A DNA stretch of 64,000 nucleotides from Actinacidiphila sp. DG2A-62 (GTDB taxonomy: Bacteria > Actinomycetota > Actinomycetes > Streptomycetales > Streptomycetaceae): NCBI RefSeq assembly GCF_035825295.1, contig NZ_JAYMGI010000002.1, positions 5,633,501-5,697,500 of the forward strand, given 5' to 3'. The position numbers were made by a program, and so were the translations under genes. Within the stretch, counting starts at the first letter, position 1. Every line of letters begins with the position of its first letter. The notes under the pieces were generated by a model. It ran no database searches. It was not told where the DNA came from and saw only the letters and a program-made list of their open reading frames with translations. Below, one piece after another: positions 1 to 8,012 of this stretch.

Positions 1-24
1 TGCACGCGGTCCGCGGACCGCTGG

Positions 25-56
25 TTGACTGGCGGGTAACGCTGGTTCCGTAGCGT
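25..56. promoter_or_regulatory. candidate promoter or operator at window edge
   Basis: A TTGACT hexamer (25-30) is followed by a short inverted repeat, ACGCT (39-43) and AGCGT (52-56), separated by eight bases. The rest of 57-251 is GC-rich with no open gene until birA. The site probably belongs to a gene left of the window or to a divergent promoter. Direction and regulator are unknown. Confidence 0.3.
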
Positions 57-239
57 AGTGGCGACGCTCGGATACCGGCACTGCGGCGTTCACCACACTG
101 GCGGCTCCCGCCCGGGAGCGGAGGCGTCCCGCCGGGGGTGAGCCGCGTGCGCGCGGGTTGACGCCGGGTCGGCGTGGCGCGGGGCGCGGGGCGCGGGCGG
201 GCAGTCCCCGGCGGCGTGGGAGATCCGCACCGCGCCGCC

Positions 240-245
240 TAGGGT
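240..245 (+). promoter_or_regulatory. candidate -10 box, leaderless birA transcript
   Basis: TAGGGT lies six bases before the birA ATG with no clear Shine-Dalgarno between them. In streptomycetes this arrangement usually marks a leaderless mRNA starting at or next to the ATG. No convincing -35 box is visible. Confidence 0.35.
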
Positions 246-251
246 GGGGGC

Positions 252-1121
252 ATGACGCCCAGCCGCTGGTCCGATCTCGACCGTCCGCCGCTGAACGCCG
301 CGGCGCTGCGCAGAGCGGTGGTGACGCCCGGCGGCCTGTGGACCGCGCTCGACGTGGTGGACGCCACCGGCTCCACCAACGCCGACCTGGCCGCGCGGGC
401 CGCGCGGGGCGCGCCGGAGGGTGCGGTGCTGGTCGCCGAGGAGCAGACCGCGGGCCGCGGCCGGCTCGACCGGCGCTGGACGGCGCCGGCCCGCTCGGGC
501 CTGTTCTTCTCGGTGCTGCTGCGTCCCGGCGCCGCCGCGGCGGACGGCGCGGCGCCCGTGCCGGCCGAGCGCTGGGGGTGGCTGCCGCTGCTCGCCGGGG
601 TCGCGGTCGCCACGGCGCTGTCCCGCGTCGGCGGCGTGGACACGGCCCTCAAATGGCCCAACGACCTGCTGGTGACCGTCGACGGCGGGGAGCGCAAGGC
701 CGGCGGCATCCTCGCCGAGCGCTCGGGCGCGGACGCGGTGGTCGTCGGGATCGGCGTCAACGTGTCGCTGCGCGCGGACGAGCTGCCGGTGCCCACGGCG
801 GCGTCGCTCGCGCTCGCGGGGGCGGCGGGCACGGACCGCGATCCGCTGCTGCGGGCGGTACTGCGGTCGTTCGCCGACTGGTACGGCGCGTGGCGGGCCG
901 CGGACGGCGACCCGGCGGCCTCGCGGCTCCAGCAGACCTACGCGGCCGGGTGCGCGACGCTCGGCCGCGAGGTGCGGGCGGAGCTGCCGGGGGGCGCGGA
1001 GCTGGTCGGCACGGCCGTCGCGGTCGACGGGGACGGGCGCATCGTGGTCGCGCCGTCCGACGGCGCGGCCGAGAGGGCTCTCGCGTCGGGCGACATCATC
1101 CACCTCACCGCCACCGGCTGA
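252..1121 (+). CDS. birA: biotin--[acetyl-CoA-carboxylase] ligase
   Basis: The 289-residue cytoplasmic enzyme forms biotinyl-5'-AMP and transfers biotin to the lysine of acyl-CoA carboxylase carrier subunits. The central catalytic domain shows the biotin-AMP loop GRGRLDRRW near residues 74-82, KWPNDLL near 134-140 and the KAGGIL segment that supplies the catalytic lysine. A small C-terminal BPL domain follows (GREVRAELPGG onward). There is no N-terminal helix-turn-helix, so this is a monofunctional class I ligase and not the E. coli-type repressor. In streptomycetes it usually lies beside acyl-CoA carboxylase genes, which would be left of this window. The ATG at 252 fits a leaderless start. 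Confidence 0.93.
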   Translation: MTPSRWSDLDRPPLNAAALRRAVVTPGGLWTALDVVDATGSTNADLAARAARGAPEGAVLVAEEQTAGRGRLDRRWTAPARSGLFFSVLLRPGAAAADGAAPVPAERWGWLPLLAGVAVATALSRVGGVDTALKWPNDLLVTVDGGERKAGGILAERSGADAVVVGIGVNVSLRADELPVPTAASLALAGAAGTDRDPLLRAVLRSFADWYGAWRAADGDPAASRLQQTYAAGCATLGREVRAELPGGAELVGTAVAVDGDGRIVVAPSDGAAERALASGDIIHLTATG

Positions 1122-1412
1122 GGTCGCCCAGGTCCCTCCGCGCCCCTCCGCGCCGTACGCCGGCTCACCCTCGCGCCGGCGCCGCGCACCCGGTTGCGAC
1201 GCCCACGCGGTGGTCGGCCCGGCGCCGGGCGCCCCTGGGGACCCGGCGTCGAGCGCCATGGGGGCGGGGGGCTCGTATGGCGCAGCGTCCGGCGTCGTGT
1301 GGGGGGATGGGAACGTGAGCTGGGGCACACCTGCCGTATCGTTGAGGGGCTGCGTCGTCTCGATGATCGGAAGGGCTGTGCGCAGGGATTCTTCAGGAGC
1401 CGGGCGGTAGCC

Positions 1413-2654
1413 GTGAACGTGGACGACGCCCCGCCGGACGAGCCGTCCCCCACGGGTGCGGGCGCCGCCCCGGGCACCTCGGGCGCGGCCGGCGCGGACC
1501 CCGCGGGGCGCTCCGGCGACCCCGCCGCGGAGCCGGGCGAGCCGGACGGCCCGGGAAGGCCAGGCGGTGCGGGTAGCCCCGGCGGCGCGGGTAGCCCCGG
1601 CGGCGCGGAGGAGCCGGGCGAATCCGGCGGCGAGCACCCCCTCGCGCTGCGCCTGGAGCACCTGATCCTCGGCGCCCCGCGCCAGTACACCCCCTTCCAG
1701 GCCGCCCGCACCGCCGGCGTCTCGATGGACCTGGCCGCCCGCTTCTGGCGCGCCATGGGCTTCGCCGACATCGGCCAGGCCAAGGCCCTCACCGAGGCCG
1801 ACGTGCTCGCGCTGCGCCGCCTGGCCGGCCTGGTCGAGGCCGGGCTGCTCAGCGAGTCGATGGCGATCCAGGTCGCCCGCTCCACCGGGCAGACCACCGC
1901 CCGGCTGGCCGACTGGCAGACCGACTCGTTCCTGGAGGGCCTGACCGAGCCGCCGGAACCCGGCATGACCCGCGCGGAGGTCGCGTACCCGCTGGTCGAG
2001 CTGCTGCTGCCGGAGCTGGAGGAGTTCCTGATCTACGTCTGGCGCCGCCAGGTCGCCGCCGCCACCAGCCGGGTCGTGCAGTCCGACGACGAGGAGGCGG
2101 TCGACCGCCGGCTCGCCGTCGGCTTCGCCGACCTGGTGGGGTTCACCCGGCTCACCCGGCGCCTGGAGGAGGAGGAACTCGGCGAGCTGGTCGAGGCGTT
2201 CGAGACCACCGCGGCGGACCAGGTCGCCGCGTACGGCGGGCGGCTGATCAAGACGCTCGGCGACGAGGTGCTGTTCGTCGCCGACGACCCCGGCACCGCG
2301 GCCGAGATCGGCATGCGGCTGATCGAGACGATGACCGGTGACGAGACGATGCCGGCGCTGCGGGTCGGGATGGCGTTCGGCACGGTCACCACGCGCATGG
2401 GCGATGTCTTCGGCACGACGGTGAACCTCGCGTCCCGGCTCACCTCGATAGCGCCGCGCGACGCCGTCCTCGTCGACGGAGACTTCGCCGAGGCGCTCGG
2501 CGCGGCGGGCGAGGCGCCGGTCTCCGAGGCCGAGGTCGACCCGTCCACCGCGGAGAAGTACCGCTTCGCGCTCCAGCCCATGTGGCGCCGCCCGGTCCGC
2601 GGCCTCGGCGTGGTCGAGCCGTGGCTCCTGTCCCGCAGGGACGCTGGGCGCTGA
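1413..2654 (+). CDS. cya: class III adenylate cyclase
   Basis: The 413-residue protein makes cAMP from ATP. The first ~80 residues are a Gly/Pro/Ala-rich disordered tail with a 15-base in-frame repeat (GAGSPG). A helical region with a MerR-like look follows (residues ~85-190). The catalytic domain starts near VGFADLVGFTRLT, whose first Asp binds metal. The second metal Asp is in KTLGDEV, whose lysine also recognises adenine, and the transition-state pair lies in GDVFGTTVNLASRL. No membrane segment is visible, so it is a soluble Cya-type enzyme. The GTG at 1413 has AGGAG 14-18 bases upstream. I recall this gene order from S. coelicolor, where cya acts in germination and development. Confidence 0.9.
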   Translation: MNVDDAPPDEPSPTGAGAAPGTSGAAGADPAGRSGDPAAEPGEPDGPGRPGGAGSPGGAGSPGGAEEPGESGGEHPLALRLEHLILGAPRQYTPFQAARTAGVSMDLAARFWRAMGFADIGQAKALTEADVLALRRLAGLVEAGLLSESMAIQVARSTGQTTARLADWQTDSFLEGLTEPPEPGMTRAEVAYPLVELLLPELEEFLIYVWRRQVAAATSRVVQSDDEEAVDRRLAVGFADLVGFTRLTRRLEEEELGELVEAFETTAADQVAAYGGRLIKTLGDEVLFVADDPGTAAEIGMRLIETMTGDETMPALRVGMAFGTVTTRMGDVFGTTVNLASRLTSIAPRDAVLVDGDFAEALGAAGEAPVSEAEVDPSTAEKYRFALQPMWRRPVRGLGVVEPWLLSRRDAGR

Positions 2655-2975
2655 GCCACTCCACCCTCCCGGCCCCGCGAACCGTCCGGTCTGCCCCGGA
2701 CCACCTGCCGGTGGGTGGCTGGGGGAGCCGTTCCCCGCGCCCCTGGTGAGTTGACGTCGGGCGTCCGGTCGGCCCGTGGGGCGTTTGTGCGGTGCTGGGC
2801 GTGTGCTTCGGGGGCGCGGGGAACTGCGCGCTCAGCGCACGCGGCGCGGCGGGTCGTCGCCGGCCGGGAGGGGCAGGTGCTGTCGTAGCCGGGCCACCCG
2901 GCCGGAGGCGCCGGGCGTGGGAGGATGGCGGCGGGACGAGTTCACGATCGTTAACGTCGGAGAGGGGTGGCCGGG
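2655..2975. repeat. intergenic region with degenerate inverted-repeat element
   Basis: This 320-base gap holds no gene. GTTCCCCGCGCCCCTG (about 2729-2744) is mirrored by GGGGGCGCGGGGAACTG (about 2811-2827), so the arms can pair around a ~70-base loop. The arms match the larger elements near 5309-5438 and 10731-10880, making this a decayed copy. The last 20 bases carry the ribosome-binding site of the next gene. Confidence 0.6.
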
Positions 2976-3773
2976 ATGGGCGAGGAGCGGTACGGGGAGC
3001 ACGTCGTGGTCCGACGCCACGTCGAGCGCGTCGCGGAACTGGCGCTGGACCGGCCGAAGGCCATGAACGCGGTGTCGACCGCGATGGCCGAGTCGATCGC
3101 CGCGGCGTGCGCCGCGCTGGCGGGGGACCCGGACGTGAGCGCGGTCGTCGTGACCTCGACCGCCGAGCGCGCGTTCTGCGTCGGCGCGGACCTGAAGGAG
3201 CGCAACACCTTCAGCGACGACGACCTGCGCCGCCAGCGCCCCCGCACCCGCGCCGCGTACACCGGCGTGCTCGACCTGCCGATGCCGGCGATCGCCGCGG
3301 TGCACGGCTTCGCCCTCGGCGGCGGCTTCGAACTCGCCCTCGCCTGCGACCTGATCGTGGCCGACGAGACTGCCGTGCTGGGCCTGCCGGAGGTCTCCGT
3401 CGGAGTCATTCCGGGCGGCGGCGGCACCCAGCTGCTGCCCCGCCGGGTGGGCGCCGCCCGCGCCGCCGAGCTGATCTTCACCGCGCGCCGGCTGCCCGCC
3501 GCGGAGGCCACCGCGCTCGGCCTGGTCGACCGCCTCGTGCCGCCCGGCGGCGACCGCGAGGCCGCGCTCGACCTGGCCGCCGCGATCGCCGCCAACTCCC
3601 CGGTCGGCCTGCGCGCCGCCAAGCGGGCGCTGCGCCTGGGTCAGGGGCTCGACCTGCGGGCCGGCCTGGAGGTCGAGGACGCGGCGTGGCGCACCACGGC
3701 GTTCTCCGCGGACCGCGCGGAGGGCGTCGCCGCCTTCAACGAGAAGCGCCCGCCCCGCTGGCCCGGCGAGTGA
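2976..3773 (+). CDS. enoyl-CoA hydratase/isomerase family protein
   Basis: The 265-residue crotonase-fold protein probably hydrates 2-enoyl-CoAs to 3-hydroxyacyl-CoAs in the cytoplasm. The oxyanion-hole segments are CVGADLKER and GFALGGGFELALACD. The PEVSVGVIPGGGGT segment carries one of the two catalytic acids of enoyl-CoA hydratases. RVGAARAAELIFTARRL and the alternating C-terminal helices are typical. ATG 2976 is preferred because GGAGAGG at 2959-2965 is about ten bases upstream; GTG 2967 is too close to that site. Substrate range cannot be read from sequence. Confidence 0.88.
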   Translation: MGEERYGEHVVVRRHVERVAELALDRPKAMNAVSTAMAESIAAACAALAGDPDVSAVVVTSTAERAFCVGADLKERNTFSDDDLRRQRPRTRAAYTGVLDLPMPAIAAVHGFALGGGFELALACDLIVADETAVLGLPEVSVGVIPGGGGTQLLPRRVGAARAAELIFTARRLPAAEATALGLVDRLVPPGGDREAALDLAAAIAANSPVGLRAAKRALRLGQGLDLRAGLEVEDAAWRTTAFSADRAEGVAAFNEKRPPRWPGE

Positions 3774-4003
3774 GCGCGGCTCGCGCGGGCGGGCCCACGG
3801 GTAGGCGCCCGGTCCCGCGGCCCGACCCGGGTCGTTTCCGTACCTCCCGCCCCGTGCCGGGCGCCGTGCGTGCGCGCGTACTCCGGATGCTTACTCCGAC
3901 CGCCTCGCGCGGGGCGGTCGCCCGGGTGGGGTTGCGGCTCCGTTCGGCCCAGCGGGGGTGCGGTTCGGGATCGAAACCTGCGATACGTCCCTAGCCTGGA
4001 CGG

Positions 4004-5167
4004 ATGGTTGACGATTCAGCCGATCTACGGCTGCGCGCGGTCATCGAGCTGGCCCAGGCGCTGGCCACCGCGCAGAACCCGCAGGACGCGGTGCGGGCCG
4101 GCGCCCGCCGCGCCCGGCTGGCGATGGGCGCGTCCTTCGCCGCGATCTCCGCGTGGGAGCGCGAGACCGGCCGGCTGCGGGTCCTGGTCAACGACGGCGA
4201 CCTCGCGCCGGGCGAGGAGCCGGAACCCGACGACGAGTCGTACTCGGTGCACGACTTCCCGGAGATCGCCGAGTTCCTGCACGGCACCTGGGCGGCGGGC
4301 GGCGAGCCGCACGCGTGGGTGGAGACCGCGCAGGGCACCGGCTCCTCGCCCGGCGGCAGCAGTTGGGGGCGCGCGGCGGCGCTGCGGCGGCGCGGCCGGG
4401 GCAGCTGCGTGGTCGCGCCGGTGGTGCTGCACGGCGGCGCATGGGGCGAGCTGTACGTGGCGCGGCGGATCGGCGAGCCCGCCTTCGGCCGCCCCGACGC
4501 GGACTTCGCGACCGTGCTGGCCGCGCTGATCGCCTCCGGCGTGGCGCAGACCGAACGGCTCGCGCAGGTGCAGCGGCTGGCGTTCACCGATCCGCTGACC
4601 GGGCTCGGCAACCGGCGCGCGGTCGACGTCAGGCTCGACGAGGCGCTGGAGCGGCACCGCGTGGACGGCACGGCGGTCAGCCTGGTGGTCTGCGACCTCA
4701 ACGGCCTGAAGAAGGTCAACGACCGACACGGGCACGCGGTGGGGGACCGGCTGCTGGAACGATTCGGCTCACTGCTGTCGCTGTGCGGGGCGATGCTGCC
4801 GGGGAGTCTCGCGGCGCGGCTGGGCGGCGACGAGTTCTGCATCGTCGCGGTGGGGGCGGAGGTGGACGCGGTGGTGCGGGCGGCGGACGAGTTGTGCCGG
4901 CGGGCGGCGGAGCTGGACGTGGGGGAGGGGGTGGCGTGCGGGGTCGCGTCGACGGCGGATCAGGTGGGGCCGGTGCGGACGGCTCGCCGGCTGTTCCGGC
5001 TCGCCGACGCGGCGCAGTACCGCGCGAAGGCGCTGCGCGCGGCGCATCCGGTGGTGGCGGGCCGGGAGGGGCCCGGCGATCCCGTCGTCGCGCTCGCCGA
5101 CGCGCCGCCGCCGCGGCCGGCGGCTGAGCGCCGCACGATTCGAGGTCGTCCCGACCCCGGTCTCTGA
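4004..5167 (+). CDS. GAF-GGDEF diguanylate cyclase
   Basis: The 387-residue soluble protein has an N-terminal GAF-type sensory domain (about 10-185) and a C-terminal GGDEF domain (about 190-350) that condenses two GTP into c-di-GMP. Hallmarks are DPLTGLGNRRAVD, the metal site CDLNGLKKVNDRHGHAVGD and an intact LGGDEF signature. No EAL domain follows. No RxxD inhibitory site is visible five residues before GGDEF, so product inhibition at that site is unlikely. Position between the hydratase and hutH matches a conserved streptomycete GGDEF gene that I remember as cdgE, though I do not rely on that name. TAGCCT lies 13 bases before the ATG and the Shine-Dalgarno is weak. Confidence 0.88.
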   Translation: MVDDSADLRLRAVIELAQALATAQNPQDAVRAGARRARLAMGASFAAISAWERETGRLRVLVNDGDLAPGEEPEPDDESYSVHDFPEIAEFLHGTWAAGGEPHAWVETAQGTGSSPGGSSWGRAAALRRRGRGSCVVAPVVLHGGAWGELYVARRIGEPAFGRPDADFATVLAALIASGVAQTERLAQVQRLAFTDPLTGLGNRRAVDVRLDEALERHRVDGTAVSLVVCDLNGLKKVNDRHGHAVGDRLLERFGSLLSLCGAMLPGSLAARLGGDEFCIVAVGAEVDAVVRAADELCRRAAELDVGEGVACGVASTADQVGPVRTARRLFRLADAAQYRAKALRAAHPVVAGREGPGDPVVALADAPPPRPAAERRTIRGRPDPGL

Positions 5168-5308
5168 GCCGCGCCCGGCCGCGTCGGCACCGGGCGCCGG
5201 CCCCTTCTGCCGACGCCGAGCGTCAAGCTCCCCCGTACCCCTGGCCTGCTGACGCCGAGCGTCGAGTCCCCCGCGCCCTTGGCTTGCTGACGCCGGGCGT
5301 CAAGTCCC

Positions 5309-5438
5309 CAGGGGCGCGGGGAACGGCGCGAGCAACCACCACCGGCCGGTGGTCCGGATACGACAGCAACAGCCCCTTCGGGCCGGTGACGACCTGCGGG
5401 CCGCAGATGGGTTGCTCGCGCCGTTCCCCGCGCCCCTG
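5309..5438. repeat. 130-bp dispersed inverted-repeat element, copy 1
   Basis: Perfect 29-base inverted repeats at 5309-5337 and 5410-5438 begin CAGGGGCGCGGGGAAC and enclose a 72-base loop. The loop contains CACCGGCCGGTG and a conserved stretch around GGTGACGACCTGCGGGCCG. Arms and loop recur near 10731-10880 and partly near 2729-2827. About 37-base-spaced direct repeats of GACGCCGAGCGTC flank it at 5213-5305. The 5168-5539 gap holds no gene. A folded RNA or a small non-autonomous mobile element are both possible. Confidence 0.75.
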
Positions 5439-5525
5439 ATGTCAACGCCCAGCGTCGAGTCGGCGCATAGGGGCAGCGCCCAGCGCGAGGCTGAAGGGTG
5501 AGGTGACACGGGGGGATTCAGTGCT

Positions 5526-5531
5526 TAGGGT
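5526..5531 (+). promoter_or_regulatory. candidate -10 box of hutH, leaderless
   Basis: TAGGGT ends eight bases before the hutH ATG and no ribosome-binding site is visible between them. The spacing resembles that at birA and suggests a leaderless transcript. Confidence 0.35.
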
Positions 5532-5539
5532 GCCTGAAT

Positions 5540-7096
5540 ATGGATATGCAGACCGTCGTCGCCGTAGGCACGAACGATGTCACCGCGGAGGACGTCCTCG
5601 CGGTGTCCCGCGGTGACGCGCACGTGGAGCTGACCCAGGCCGCGCTCGACGCCGTCGCCCGCTCACGCGAGGTGATCGAGGCGCTCGCGGCCAAGCCCGA
5701 GCCGGTGTACGGCGTCTCCACCGGCTTCGGCGCCCTCGCCGTCCGCCACATCAGCCCCGAACTGCGCGCCCAGCTCCAACGCAGCCTGGTCCGCTCGCAT
5801 GCCGCCGGCATGGGCCCGGCCGTGGAGCGTGAGGTGGTCCGCGCGCTGATGTTCCTGCGGCTGAAGACCCTCGCCTCGGGCCGCACCGGCGTGCGCCCGG
5901 TCGTCGCGCGGACGATGGCCGCGCTGCTCAACGCCGGCATCACGCCCGTCGTCCACGAGTACGGCTCGCTCGGCTGCTCCGGCGACCTCGCGCCGCTCGC
6001 GCACTGCGCCCAGGTGCTGATGGGCGAGGGCGAGGCGCAGGGCCCCGACGGCACGGTCCGCCCGGCCGCCGAGCTGCTCGCCGAGCACGGCATCGAGCCG
6101 GTCGAACTGCGCGAGAAGGAGGGCCTGGCGCTGATCAACGGCACCGACGGCATGCTCGGCATGCTGGTCATGGCCTGCGCCGACCTGGCCCGGCTGTTCA
6201 CCGCCGCCGACATCACCGCCGCCCTCACGCTGGAGGCGCTGCTCGGCACCGACCGGGTGCTCGCCCCCGAACTGCACGCGATCCGCCCGCACCCCGGCCA
6301 GGCGGCCAGCGCCGACAACATGCTGCGGGTGCTCGCGGGGTCCGGACTGACCGGCCACCACCAGGACGACGCGCCGCGGGTCCAGGACGCGTACTCGATC
6401 CGCTGCGCGCCGCAGGTCGCGGGCGCCGGCCGGGACACCCTCGCGCACGCCCGCCTGGTGGCCGACCGCGAGCTGGCCGCGGCCGTCGACAACCCCGTGG
6501 TCACCGAGTCCGGCGGCGTGGAGTCCAACGGCAACTTCCACGGCGCGCCCGTCGGCTACGTCCTGGACTTCCTCGCCATCGCCGCCGCCGACCTCGCCTC
6601 GATCGCCGAGCGCCGCACCGACCGGCTGCTGGACACGAACCGCTCGCACGGCCTGCCGCCGTTCCTCGCCGACGACCCGGGCGTCGACTCCGGCCTGATG
6701 ATCGCTCAGTACACCCAGGCCGCCCTGGTCAGCGAGCTGAAGCGGCTCGCGGTCCCGGCGTCGGTGGACTCGATCCCGTCCTCGGCGATGCAGGAGGACC
6801 ACGTCTCGATGGGCTGGTCAGCCGCCCGCAAGCTGCGCACCGCGGTCGACAACCTGGGCCGGGTGCTGGCCGTCGAGATGTTCGCGGCCACCCGCGCGCT
6901 GGAGATCCGCACCACCGGTACGCGGCTGAGGCCGGCGCTGGCCACCGCGGCGATCCTGAAGGCGGTGCGCGAGGCGGGCGTGCCGGGCCCGGGGCGCGAC
7001 CGGTTCCTCGCCCCGGACCTGGAGGCTGCGTACGCCTTCGTCCGCGACGGCTCGCTGGCCCGCGCGGCCGAGTCGGTCACCGGCCCGCTGGCCTGA
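5540..7096 (+). CDS. hutH: histidine ammonia-lyase
   Basis: The 518-residue enzyme removes ammonia from L-histidine to give urocanate, the first step of histidine catabolism. It uses a 4-methylidene-imidazolone group formed from an internal tripeptide. Here the tripeptide is Cys146-Ser147-Gly148 inside GSLGCSGDLAPLAH, where many homologues have Ala-Ser-Gly. Other family segments are YGVSTGFGAL, QLQRSLVRSHAAGMG, ESNGNFHG, and SIPSSAMQEDHVSMG. Length is normal for the family. The ATG at 5540 fits a leaderless start; ATG 5546 is an alternative. No other hut gene is adjacent, as I recall for streptomycetes. Confidence 0.95.
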   Translation: MDMQTVVAVGTNDVTAEDVLAVSRGDAHVELTQAALDAVARSREVIEALAAKPEPVYGVSTGFGALAVRHISPELRAQLQRSLVRSHAAGMGPAVEREVVRALMFLRLKTLASGRTGVRPVVARTMAALLNAGITPVVHEYGSLGCSGDLAPLAHCAQVLMGEGEAQGPDGTVRPAAELLAEHGIEPVELREKEGLALINGTDGMLGMLVMACADLARLFTAADITAALTLEALLGTDRVLAPELHAIRPHPGQAASADNMLRVLAGSGLTGHHQDDAPRVQDAYSIRCAPQVAGAGRDTLAHARLVADRELAAAVDNPVVTESGGVESNGNFHGAPVGYVLDFLAIAAADLASIAERRTDRLLDTNRSHGLPPFLADDPGVDSGLMIAQYTQAALVSELKRLAVPASVDSIPSSAMQEDHVSMGWSAARKLRTAVDNLGRVLAVEMFAATRALEIRTTGTRLRPALATAAILKAVREAGVPGPGRDRFLAPDLEAAYAFVRDGSLARAAESVTGPLA

Positions 7097-7111
7097 CCCC
7101 GTCCGCCGCCG

Positions 7112-7408
7112 TCAGAGCGCGGCGGCGGCCTCACGGCGGGCGCGGCGGCCCGCGGTGACGACCAGGCCGGCGCCCGCGACCAGGAAGGCCGCGCCGCCGA
7201 CGATGTACGGCTTGGTGTCGATGGCGCCGGTGTCGGCGAGGCCGCCGAGCTGGGCGGAGGGGTCCGCCGTGGTGGCGCGGGCGCTCTGCGCGGTCTCGGC
7301 CTTGGCCGGGCCGTCGTCGGCGGGGGACGCGGACGCGGACGGCACGAAGTACAGCGCGGCCAGCACGGAGGCGGCTGCGGCTGCCACGTAAGGGCGGGGC
7401 GAGGTCAA
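7112..7408 (-). CDS. LAxTG sortase substrate, small surface protein
   Basis: The 98-residue protein has a signal peptide (cleavage near SASA-SP, residue ~27) and a short Ala/Asp-rich mature part. A complete C-terminal sorting signal follows: LADTG, a hydrophobic helix (VGGAAFLVAGAGLVV) and the basic tail GRRARRE. LAxTG is the motif of class E sortases, so the protein is probably attached to peptidoglycan. The start is taken as TTG at 7408 because it gives the only basic residue before the signal core; GTG at 7387 is the alternative. It is convergent with hutH, only 15 bases apart. The mature part is too short for a domain assignment. Confidence 0.72.
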   Translation of the reverse strand: MTSPRPYVAAAAASVLAALYFVPSASASPADDGPAKAETAQSARATTADPSAQLGGLADTGAIDTKPYIVGGAAFLVAGAGLVVTAGRRARREAAAAL

Positions 7409-7512
7409 GGGATCATCCCCAAGGGTTGCGACGACGTGACCGTGGGGCCCGATCGTAGTGACTGGGCGCGGCTCGTGGGAAGCTGCCGCCCCGCGGGCTT
7501 ACTCTCCGTGGC

Positions 7513-7866
7513 ATGAGCACTACGGAGATTCCGCGCGGTGACAGCGGCCCGCGGTACGTCAGGCTGCAGGCGGACCTCGTGCTGGAGGTGACGGCGGCGG
7601 GGGAGCTGCGCGACGCGGCGCTGGCGCTGATCGACGCCGACACCTTCATGCCGCGCGAGGAGCGCGAGCACGCCCGCCGGGCGGTCGGCGCGGACGAGTC
7701 CGAGGCGCTGGCCTACCTCGTGGACCCGGCCGCGCTGGTCACCGGACTGCCCGGCCTGGAGCTGGTGCAGGCGTCCTGGTCCTGCGCGCACACCGAGTAC
7801 GACCCGCTGACGTGGGCCGACGACGCCGACGACGCCGACGACGCGGACCACGACGCCGACCACTGA
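7513..7866 (+). CDS. conserved hypothetical protein, acidic tail
   Basis: The 117-residue protein has no signal peptide or membrane segment. Residues 15-100 look folded (VRLQADLVLEVT, then ALALIDADTFMPREEREHARRAV). The tail is an Asp/Ala/His repeat made by in-frame copies of GACGCCGAC. I recognise no catalytic motif. It diverges from the sortase substrate and precedes the L,D-transpeptidase, an arrangement I believe is conserved in streptomycetes. The ATG at 7513 lacks a strong ribosome-binding site. Function unknown. Confidence 0.7.
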   Translation: MSTTEIPRGDSGPRYVRLQADLVLEVTAAGELRDAALALIDADTFMPREEREHARRAVGADESEALAYLVDPAALVTGLPGLELVQASWSCAHTEYDPLTWADDADDADDADHDADH

Positions 7867-8012
7867 GCGGCCGGGCCGGGCCCCGGCGCCCGGACGTACC
7901 CGACGTGGGAAAGGCCACAATTTCGCCCGAATCGTACACATCGGCACGTCAGGCTGTTTCCATGCAGGGAGCGGCATTCGCCGTGGTCTGTTCCCTGCCC
8001 TTGGAGAGAAGC

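Noticed and set aside
90..1966. Long minus-strand open frames opposite birA and cya (up to 523 codons)
   Set aside because: They are Arg/Ala/Pro-rich and antisense to well-supported genes. Such frames arise by chance in DNA with few A/T-rich stop codons.
3880..4003. BldD or sigma-WhiG site before the GGDEF gene
   Set aside because: I could not match either consensus convincingly in the upstream sequence.
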